The translations under genes were made by a program, and so were the position numbers. DNA of 5,637 nucleotides, taken from the NCBI GenBank assembly GCA_014804915.1, contig JAAUYW010000088.1, positions 1 through 5,637 of the forward strand. The letters run 5' to 3'. The DNA comes from Desulfovibrio sp. GTDB lineage: Bacteria > Desulfobacterota > Desulfovibrionia > Desulfovibrionales > Desulfovibrionaceae. Position 1 is the stretch's first letter; every line of letters begins with the position of its first letter. Under the pieces are notes generated by a model. It did not search any database. It was not told the origin of the DNA and saw only the letters and a list, made by a program, of their open reading frames with translations. Positions 1 through 5,637 of the stretch are shown in pieces.

Positions 1-1569
1 ATCTGCATCGATATGGTCAAAATCGCTAAATATCAGCTTCAGGTCAGGCATTGAACTGGCTGCCCTTGCCACCTCTTGCAGGGCATCCGGGGCAAGCAGA
101 TCGTCATTGTCCATAAATGCCGTCCAGGGCGCGTCCACCAGCTCAAGCGCGCTGTTTGTGGCCCGTGAGATATGGCCGTTCTCATTTCTGAAAACAACCC
201 TGATCCGCCTGTCTTCACTGGCGAGCGCTTCGAGCATTGGACGGATTTCAGGAGCTATCGAGGCGTCATCAGCCATGCAGAGCTGCCAGTTAGGATAGGT
301 CTGGCAGCGCACGGATTCCACCGCCTGCCGGAAAAACGAAAGATTGGGATTATATACTGGCATGGCCACGGCAATTGCGGGCCAGTCCGGGCCAGGCTCC
401 ACCCTTTTCGGCTGGGCGGCAGGCGCAAGCTCCAGCCAGGCGTCGTAAACTGCCGGGCAGCGGTCCAGGGAGCGGTTATAAATCCCCGCGTTCTTCAAAA
501 GGGTCATCCCCTTGCGCAGTAGTCCATAATGGAAAGAGCGGGCGCGACTTTGCCAGCCTCTGATCGCCTCCGCCAGTGGCGCGCAGCCGAATTCTTCAGC
601 CCAGGCCAGCTTCCTGGCAGCCTGGGTTTCATACCAGCGGAACTGGGCTGGCAGGTAACAGGGATATTCGCGGACAAGATTCAGGCAAGCAGCGGCTTCG
701 CTGCTTTCCAGGGAAGAAAGCCAGGCAAGCAGGGTTTCCGGTTTTGGATCATTGCGCCAGCGAAACCAGGCGTCTCCGCAATCACAAAGCCAGGCTCCCT
801 TTGGCCCCTCCGCAAGCCAGGCGTTTATCCCGTATTCCAGATTATCGGCAGCTGCCTTGCTGAAATAGTCTGGAACAAATGTCCCAGGCATGATCTTGCC
901 CCGCATATTCAGACTGTTCAGCACGCCAAGAAGGCGCAACTGCCCCGCCCTGTTTTCATAAGCTGCCATCGCCTGCGGCACTGTGGCAAACCCGCCCGGT
1001 CTTGCAGCCGCCAGATCCCTGCAAAAGCCGATAAAACCGAGATCTCCGGAACCAATCCCGTGCCTGCGGATGTCTTCAACACGGACAAGCAGGAGCCCGG
1101 GATGGCCAATCTGGAAAGTCCTTTCCCTTTCTGCCAGGGGGTTGCCGCGGGGCAGGCCCTCGTAAAGGTAATGCAGATAGCCCAGGCTATCCGCCACAGT
1201 GCCAAGGTAGGAAATGGCGGCGCGATCATAAGTGGTAAAGACGGGATTCGCGCCAGCCAGTTCAGGATTTGCTTCAAGGCGCCGGGCCAGGATCCGAATC
1301 GTCTCTCCGGAAAATTCCGACAGGTTTGAAACCAGAAGCAGCATCGCCTCTGGCCGCGCTGTTTTCGCTATCCTGTTTGCAGCAGCGGTCCAGCTTTCAA
1401 TTTCCGGCTCCTGGCCGCAAATTTCCACATCCGGCCCAGGCGCTTGCTCCTTTTCCCTGAAACCGGCCAGCCAGATCTTCTGGCAAAGCCCGCTTGCCCG
1501 CAAGCCCGGGATCGCCTTTTCAGGTCCTGTTTCTGCCTCCCGGTACACAAGCGCAATCAGTTCAGCCAT
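1..1569 (-). CDS. Family 2 glycosyltransferase, two-domain, 3'-truncated by the window edge
   Basis: This frame reads 523 codons without a stop from ATG at 1569 to base 1, so the C-terminus lies outside the window. Residues ~396-523 are a canonical GT-A/GT2 domain. It has the nucleotide-sugar-binding start AIAVAMPVYNPN (398-409), then QTYPNWQLCMADDAS (423-437), the GHISRATNSAL segment (465-475), the metal-binding MDNDDLLAPDAL (486-497, in place of DxD) and SDFDHID (515-521). Family members transfer sugars from nucleotide donors onto polysaccharide or lipid-linked acceptors on the cytoplasmic side of the membrane. Residues 1-~205 resemble a decayed GT2 domain, and ~210-390 form a Trp-rich linker of unknown fold. 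No signal peptide or membrane segment is visible. The start is supported by AGGGA six bases upstream. The gene follows a terminator, so it is probably a separate unit from the PEP synthase. A role in O-antigen, capsule or glycoprotein synthesis is inferred; acceptor and donor cannot be told. Confidence 0.9.
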   Translation of the reverse strand, partial: MAELIALVYREAETGPEKAIPGLRASGLCQKIWLAGFREKEQAPGPDVEICGQEPEIESWTAAANRIAKTARPEAMLLLVSNLSEFSGETIRILARRLEANPELAGANPVFTTYDRAAISYLGTVADSLGYLHYLYEGLPRGNPLAERERTFQIGHPGLLLVRVEDIRRHGIGSGDLGFIGFCRDLAAARPGGFATVPQAMAAYENRAGQLRLLGVLNSLNMRGKIMPGTFVPDYFSKAAADNLEYGINAWLAEGPKGAWLCDCGDAWFRWRNDPKPETLLAWLSSLESSEAAACLNLVREYPCYLPAQFRWYETQAARKLAWAEEFGCAPLAEAIRGWQSRARSFHYGLLRKGMTLLKNAGIYNRSLDRCPAVYDAWLELAPAAQPKRVEPGPDWPAIAVAMPVYNPNLSFFRQAVESVRCQTYPNWQLCMADDASIAPEIRPMLEALASEDRRIRVVFRNENGHISRATNSALELVDAPWTAFMDNDDLLAPDALQEVARAASSMPDLKLIFSDFDHIDAD

Positions 1570-1575
1570 CTGGTT

Positions 1576-1580
1576 TCCCT
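1576..1580 (-). promoter_or_regulatory. Shine-Dalgarno site of the glycosyltransferase gene
   Basis: On the minus strand AGGGA lies six bases before the ATG at 1569, good spacing for ribosome binding. It decides the start: this is the first ATG of the frame after the terminator. It sits only seven bases after the terminator's T-run. I see no convincing -35/-10 pair in the 72-bp gap, so the promoter may lie within the 3' end of the upstream gene, or transcription may arrive by read-through. Confidence 0.7.
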
Positions 1581-1587
1581 ATGATTT

Positions 1588-1616
1588 AAAAAAGGGACGC
1601 CGCCATGACGTCCCTT
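1588..1616 (-). terminator. Rho-independent terminator after the PEP synthase-like gene
   Basis: Bases 1592-1599 (AAGGGACG) and 1609-1616 (CGTCCCTT) form a perfect 8-bp inverted repeat around a 9-base loop. Read on the minus strand, the stem runs into six T residues (1588-1593). The hairpin begins 25 bases after the TGA stop at 1642-1644. The plus-strand side has no matching T-run beyond 1616, so it is oriented to stop leftward transcription only. Confidence 0.9.
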
Positions 1617-1641
1617 GCGAATCAGGAAGCTATTGCCCTGG

Positions 1642-4600
1642 TCAGGCGTTGAGCTCGCGTGATTTTTCCATTGCCTTCATTTGCTCGTCAAAATCGCAGA
1701 ATCCGGCCTGATGCAGGGCATCCTCCACAGTTTCCGACCAGTTCCAGCCCGCGTAGAGAACAGGCTTGTGGAATGTATTGCGGAAATTCATGAATTCGGC
1801 CCTGTAGAAGTCTTCCTTGGGCGTGCCAAGATGATCGCGCAGCTGCTCATGCTTGCGCTTGAGCTCATCCTCGTACCATTCCTGCAGATCCTTTGGCTCG
1901 GTATAGCGCTTCAGGATGTTGCCATAGCCGGCCTTTTCCATCAATGCGACCAGCTTGGCATGATGCTGTCTTGTCAGCCATTCGCCCAATTTTGAAGTCG
2001 GAATGTTCTCTGCCTCAACCGCTGCGATGTCAAACACGGTCTGATAATAGGTGTCCGGCACAACCGAGGCAGAAGTGATGCCGGCAATTGCGACGAGGCC
2101 GCGGATTATCTTGCTGTTGGAAACGCCCTGGCCGCAGAAGCCGACTTTCTTGAGATATTTCTGCGCCGAGAAGATGCTCACGAGAATAGCCCAGATGACG
2201 GCTGGATCTTCCTCATCATAAATATGGGAGAGCTGCGCGTTGTCGCGGTCTGTGGCAAGCACCATTTGCGTCATGTCATTTGAGCCAATCGAGAAGCCGT
2301 CAAATTCATTCAGGAACTGCTTGGCGAGAATCGCATTCGAAGGCAGTTCGCTCATCAGGATTATCTTGAGATCGTCCTCGCCGCTCTTCAGGTTGTGCAC
2401 CTGCTCCAGATATGTCCGCATTGAGCGCGCCTGTTCCAGGGTGCGCACAAAGGGCAGCATGATGCGCAGATTGCGACCGCCATAGACGCTGCGGGCCAGC
2501 TTGAACGCCTCAATTTCCCAGTCGTGGATATTGCGCGACACGCCGCGATAGCCAAGCATGGGATTTGCCTCATTGTTTTCAAACAGGCTGCCGCCAAGCA
2601 GATTGCGATATTCATTGCTCTTGAAATCGGTAGTGCGGTAGGTGATCGGCTTGCCGTAAAACGCCATTGCGAACAGGGCCAGATTCTGCGCCAGGGTCTG
2701 GATATAAAGCTCCTTGCCTGTGCGGAAGCCACGCGACCTGATAATCTCCTTGATGCTGCCGCGCAGATCGGCCAGTTCATCCATCTCTTTCTTCAGGCCA
2801 GAGCGCAGGCTGGTCTCGTCGCGCAGCCTCTGGATGCTCGTCAGGATCTTGTCAACTCCGGGCCTGTTTTTCACTTTCTCCACATGCGCGGCTATGGCGG
2901 CCTCCAGCTCGGCCCTGCGCTTCGGCGAATCCGGATCCGACGGCGAGAGCAGGGCCAGCTCATTGTCGTAGCCCATGATAATACGCACATGCTCATCCAG
3001 ATCTGCCGATGTCTTCAGCACTTCCAGCCTGCGTGAAGCAAGCTCCAGATATTCATCCAGCTTGTTGTTCACTTCCCGCATCTTGCGATGCTGCAAAAGC
3101 ACCTGATCGGCGCTCATGTTTCCGTCTGTCCTGGACAGCTCCGCAAGCGTTTCATTGAGACCGGTAATTTCGCCCACATAATCGCGCAGGTTGTAATTGA
3201 ACTGAATCAGGCCCACGGAAAGCTGCTGGCGCATGATCTTGGAAAGCCGGTCATCCAGCTCGCGCGTCTTCGCCTCCACAATGGCGTCAATCTCGCCGCT
3301 GTCAAAAGCCTCAAGCGCCTGCGGATGCACGCCAATATTGCCGAGCATGAATTCAGCCCGCAGCAGCCCCACCTCGAATTGCGGATACTCGCGCAAGCGG
3401 GAAAGAAACAGGGCCTGGCCCACGTCAGCAAGCACAAGGCCAACCTTGGTTCTGGTTAGCGGCATTTTGGAAATATCCATCTCGCCGCCGACTTCATGCA
3501 GGGGCAGGAGCCCGCGATACACGCGCCCGCGCGTGCCATCCACAGTCACGGGCGTGCCGTCCAGGGCGCGCAGAACCTCTGGCCGCTGAATGCCAATCAC
3601 AGCGGCTATGCCCAGCTCGCGCGATGTAATTGCCGCATGGCTGGTATCGCCGCCCACATCCGCCATGATCGCGGAGGCCACCCTCATGCCTGGCACCATG
3701 TCCGGATCAGTGCGCTCGGCAGCGAGCACATCGCCCTTGCCAACCTTGTTCAATTCCAGCGCCGAGCGCAAAAACCGCACTGTGCCCTGTCCTGCCCCGC
3801 GGGAAGCGCCGTTACCCTCCACAACCACTTCAGCCTGGGACGCCGCTTTCTCGTCAACCTCGCGCCTGCGCATGAAGATTGTATGCGGATGCAGCTCAAG
3901 CTCCTCGTTCCAGCGCGTTTCGGGCCTGGCCTGCACAAACCAGAGGCGATCCTTGGCATCAATGCAGAATTCCGTATCCATGATCATGCCACCGTAAGCC
4001 CTGCTCACAGCGCGCACCCCGTTTGCGACCTTTTCCGCCTGGGAGAGCGAGAGGGCCCAGCGCAGGGATTCCAGTTCCGGAACCTTGACTTCGCGCGTGC
4101 CGCCATTTTCATCATAGACAATCTTCATGTCCTTGCAGCCCATCTGGCGCACAATCACTTCATTGCCGTCGTCGCGCTGGAACACGTAAAATTTGTCCGG
4201 CGTCACCTTGCCGCCCACAACAGCCTCGCCCAGGCCATAGCTTGCGTCAATGCTTACCAGATCTTTCCTGTTTGTGCCGCGGCAGCCAGTCGCGGTATCA
4301 GCGGAAAAGGCCGTGCCCGAAACAACAGGATTGATCATCTGCATCATGCAGACTGAAAGCGAGGTATTCTCAATCGCCCATTCTTTCTTGGCATTTTCGG
4401 CAATCGAATCATCGCCGGTCTCTTCTGCCCTGGCGAGGGCGTCCAGAATCGCTTCACGCCTGTATGTCATTGAGCGCAGATTGTAGGCTGAAGCGCAGTC
4501 CCAGTGATAGGCTTCAGCCACATTGTCCGGCCCAACCATGTTCAGAAAAGTATCCTGCAAACCGGCAAAGGCCTTTTTGCGCGAATCCTCGCCAGCCGCG

Positions 4601-5214
4601 GAGGAGCGCACTGCCACTGGCACGTCAGGCTCGCCATTGGCTTCGCAAATTTCCTGATATGCCTTGCGCACTGCCGCATCCACTTCTGGCGGCAGCTCAA
4701 CGGACAGGATCGCGCCCTGAACCAGCACCGAGCGCTTGCGCAGCTGATCAATGCCTTCCGGAGAGGTCGCGAAACCTTCCACTATGTTGTTGATGAATGT
4801 GCGCAGCCTGGTGTGGGCGCCATCCGCGTCAGCCTTGCCTGCTTCGCGAATCTGCTTGCCAATCTGGCGCACGAATTTCTGCAAAAAATCAGGATCCGTA
4901 TTGATTTCCGGATCCTGCCAGTCAATGCGCCCGTATTCGCGGTCAACCACCTGACGCACAAGCTTGCCGTTCACTTTGGTCTCGTCAAGCAGCCGGTGAA
5001 ACGCATCGGAGGAGATCGCGCGGAAATGCGGCGCCTGAATGCCCTCAATCTGGCTAATCAGCGCGGTATTGTAGTTTTTGCCGCCTACAAGCAGCTCGGC
5101 ATCCGGGCCGATACCTACGATATCCGCGCCTGTGAGAACAAGCTTGCCATTTGCGCTGGATTTCCTGGGGGATTTCTTTTCTTCCTGGGCCGTAGTGGAC
5201 GCCTGCTCTGCCAT
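1642..5214 (-). CDS. ppsA: Phosphoenolpyruvate synthase-like protein (PEP/pyruvate-binding), elongated form
   Basis: Predicted cytoplasmic PEP synthase (pyruvate, water dikinase), which converts ATP, pyruvate and water to PEP, AMP and phosphate for gluconeogenesis. The N-terminal ATP-grasp domain (~26-435) shows VGGKN (43-47), VRSSAAGED (202-210), FAGLQDTF (216-223) and VQARPE (427-432). The swivelling phosphohistidine domain (~460-570) has GGDTSHAAI with catalytic His526. The PEP/pyruvate barrel shows GLLRAEF (616-622), DFKSNEY (863-869), NPMLGYRG (884-891), Glu956 and Asp980 as likely metal ligands, IGSNDMTQ (976-983) and GFCGQG with catalytic Cys1027. The IGSNDMTQ block favours PEP synthase over pyruvate phosphate dikinase, and the domain order excludes rifampin phosphotransferase. 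At 1190 residues it is far longer than the ~790 of E. coli. A charged helical insertion (~655-825) splits the barrel motifs, a ~115-residue C-terminal extension follows ~1073, and residues 1-24 are a polar basic tail. Thr524, two before the histidine, matches the residue targeted by the PSRP regulatory kinase in E. coli. It lies 91 bp after pyc, probably in the same operon. All catalytic residues are present, so activity is likely. Confidence 0.93.
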   Translation of the reverse strand: MAEQASTTAQEEKKSPRKSSANGKLVLTGADIVGIGPDAELLVGGKNYNTALISQIEGIQAPHFRAISSDAFHRLLDETKVNGKLVRQVVDREYGRIDWQDPEINTDPDFLQKFVRQIGKQIREAGKADADGAHTRLRTFINNIVEGFATSPEGIDQLRKRSVLVQGAILSVELPPEVDAAVRKAYQEICEANGEPDVPVAVRSSAAGEDSRKKAFAGLQDTFLNMVGPDNVAEAYHWDCASAYNLRSMTYRREAILDALARAEETGDDSIAENAKKEWAIENTSLSVCMMQMINPVVSGTAFSADTATGCRGTNRKDLVSIDASYGLGEAVVGGKVTPDKFYVFQRDDGNEVIVRQMGCKDMKIVYDENGGTREVKVPELESLRWALSLSQAEKVANGVRAVSRAYGGMIMDTEFCIDAKDRLWFVQARPETRWNEELELHPHTIFMRRREVDEKAASQAEVVVEGNGASRGAGQGTVRFLRSALELNKVGKGDVLAAERTDPDMVPGMRVASAIMADVGGDTSHAAITSRELGIAAVIGIQRPEVLRALDGTPVTVDGTRGRVYRGLLPLHEVGGEMDISKMPLTRTKVGLVLADVGQALFLSRLREYPQFEVGLLRAEFMLGNIGVHPQALEAFDSGEIDAIVEAKTRELDDRLSKIMRQQLSVGLIQFNYNLRDYVGEITGLNETLAELSRTDGNMSADQVLLQHRKMREVNNKLDEYLELASRRLEVLKTSADLDEHVRIIMGYDNELALLSPSDPDSPKRRAELEAAIAAHVEKVKNRPGVDKILTSIQRLRDETSLRSGLKKEMDELADLRGSIKEIIRSRGFRTGKELYIQTLAQNLALFAMAFYGKPITYRTTDFKSNEYRNLLGGSLFENNEANPMLGYRGVSRNIHDWEIEAFKLARSVYGGRNLRIMLPFVRTLEQARSMRTYLEQVHNLKSGEDDLKIILMSELPSNAILAKQFLNEFDGFSIGSNDMTQMVLATDRDNAQLSHIYDEEDPAVIWAILVSIFSAQKYLKKVGFCGQGVSNSKIIRGLVAIAGITSASVVPDTYYQTVFDIAAVEAENIPTSKLGEWLTRQHHAKLVALMEKAGYGNILKRYTEPKDLQEWYEDELKRKHEQLRDHLGTPKEDFYRAEFMNFRNTFHKPVLYAGWNWSETVEDALHQAGFCDFDEQMKAMEKSRELNA

Positions 5215-5219
5215 CGCTT

Positions 5220-5224
5220 CCTCC
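5220..5224 (-). promoter_or_regulatory. Strong Shine-Dalgarno site of the PEP synthase-like gene
   Basis: GGAGG on the minus strand lies five bases before the ATG at 5214, which fixes the start. The 91-bp gap to the pyc stop (5215-5305) contains no hairpin with a T-run, so read-through from pyc is likely. The gap has an AT-rich stretch (about 5227-5275) in which a weak promoter could hide, but no pair of hexamers at proper spacing stands out. Confidence 0.8.
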
Positions 5225-5305
5225 GCGTGAACATATAGGGCTTTAGAGATACTTCATGCTACACGCCAAATTTGAATCTGTCCAGAATTGCCCGCAGGTT
5301 TGCCG

Positions 5306-5637
5306 TCATGCCCGCATCAACGCTTCTCCGCAATGCGGGCAAAAGCGCGAACTCTCCAGCTCCACCGGCTTGCCACAGCCCGGATTCGGGCAAAGCCTTG
5401 GCACAGGCCCCAGCTCCACAATCAGCTCGCCCTCGCTCACGGACACCATCTGCTTGCTCTCCCTGAAATCGGCAGTCTTGAGCACGCGCCTGACCATGCC
5501 GTCAACCGGAGCGCAAACCGCCTTTTCCTGCTTCATGATTGAAACATTGAAGAGCTCCTCGCCCGCCTTGACCATATCGCCAGGGCGCACGTACATGACC
5601 CACAGATCGCCGTTGCTGGGCGAGGCCACATGATAGG
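5306..5637 (-). CDS. pyc: Pyruvate carboxylase, C-terminal biotinyl domain with zinc-ribbon tail (5'-truncated by the window edge)
   Basis: Only the last 110 complete codons are present; the frame is open through base 5637, so the biotin carboxylase and carboxyltransferase domains lie outside. The visible part begins YHVASPSNGDLWVMYVRPGD, a biotinyl-lipoyl carrier domain. The likely biotinylated lysine (AAG at 5531-5533) sits in SIMKQE, where most biotin enzymes have AMKME. The domain closes with GELIVELGP. About 30 residues follow with cysteines in the pattern CPNPGC then CPHC (codons at 5390-5392, 5375-5377, 5339-5341, 5330-5332), a zinc-ribbon-like tail not usual in pyruvate carboxylase. 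The full enzyme would carboxylate pyruvate to oxaloacetate with ATP and bicarbonate. A GTG at 5627-5629 could be mistaken for a start, but homology-like sequence continues upstream of it. Assignment to pyruvate carboxylase rather than another biotin carboxylase or a decarboxylase subunit relies on the carrier sequence and the PEP synthase neighbour. The biotinyl domain itself is secure. Confidence 0.8.
   Translation of the reverse strand, partial: YHVASPSNGDLWVMYVRPGDMVKAGEELFNVSIMKQEKAVCAPVDGMVRRVLKTADFRESKQMVSVSEGELIVELGPVPRLCPNPGCGKPVELESSRFCPHCGEALMRA

Noticed and set aside
918..1277. Minus-strand reading frame of 119 codons
   Set aside because: It lies in a different frame inside the glycosyltransferase coding sequence, and the real frame is open throughout. 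Its sequence has no recognisable motif.
529..1329. Plus-strand reading frame of 266 codons opposite the glycosyltransferase
   Set aside because: It is antisense to a continuous minus-strand frame with clear GT2 motifs. Its own product is rich in Pro, Arg and Gln, shows no family motif and has no convincing ribosome-binding site.
1..1569. Possible frameshift or pseudogene in the glycosyltransferase
   Set aside because: Codon-by-codon reading gives 523 uninterrupted codons with consistent motif order, so there is no sign of decay at DNA level. Only the N-terminal domain's acidic motif looks lost.
3496..5238. Long plus-strand reading frames at 3496-4356 and 4504-5238
   Set aside because: Both are mirror frames of the PEP synthase gene, which carries catalytic motifs across the same stretch. 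The His/Ala-rich translations look like typical antisense artefacts.
5215..5305. Sigma-54 or sigma-70 promoter, or terminator, between pyc and the PEP synthase gene
   Set aside because: TTGGCG and TATCTC-like words occur but at wrong spacing. No GG-N10-GC pattern is found, and no stem followed by a T-run.
5306..5629. A stand-alone 107-residue biotinyl protein starting at the GTG at 5629
   Set aside because: The frame stays open to the window edge, and the residues before the GTG (Tyr-His) continue the biotinyl domain sequence. It is therefore most likely the end of a longer protein, and no ribosome-binding site can be judged so near the edge.

Overview
The window holds three protein-coding genes, all read from the minus strand. 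In transcription order (right to left) they are the last ~110 codons of a pyruvate carboxylase (pyc), a complete 1190-residue phosphoenolpyruvate synthase-type enzyme (ppsA-like), and the first 523 codons of a large family 2 glycosyltransferase that runs off the left edge. Together they cover nearly every base. The only non-coding stretches are 91 bp (5215-5305) and 72 bp (1570-1641). I see no tRNA, rRNA, CRISPR, insertion sequence or direct-repeat array.

Right part (1642-5637): pyc ends in a biotinyl-lipoyl domain with an extra four-cysteine zinc-ribbon-like tail. After 91 bp without a visible terminator, the PEP synthase-like gene starts behind a strong Shine-Dalgarno sequence. Pyruvate carboxylase makes oxaloacetate from pyruvate and PEP synthase makes PEP from pyruvate and ATP. 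The pair therefore looks like a pyruvate-node module feeding anaplerosis and gluconeogenesis, as expected in an organism growing on lactate, pyruvate or C2 compounds. The PEP synthase keeps all the catalytic motifs I looked for. It is about 400 residues longer than the E. coli enzyme, because of a charged helical insertion inside the PEP-binding barrel, a C-terminal extension and a basic N-terminal tail. A clear intrinsic terminator follows its stop codon.

Left part (1-1569): an uninterrupted reading frame starts 19 bp after the terminator and has its own Shine-Dalgarno sequence. Its residues ~396-523 are a typical GT2 glycosyltransferase domain. Residues 1-~205 look like a second, degenerate GT2-type domain that has lost the acidic metal-binding motif. 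This gene probably belongs to surface polysaccharide synthesis and appears functionally separate from the pyruvate genes.

Organism: moderately GC-rich Gram-negative bacterium. The pyc-PEP synthase pairing, the zinc-ribbon tail on pyc and the ~1190-residue PEP synthase fit a sulfate reducer of the Desulfovibrionaceae type. That placement rests on recollection of such genomes and is tentative. The metabolic part is probably ordinary for such a lineage. I did not find convincing evidence for a new multi-gene system; the most interesting points are the unusual architectures of the three proteins.
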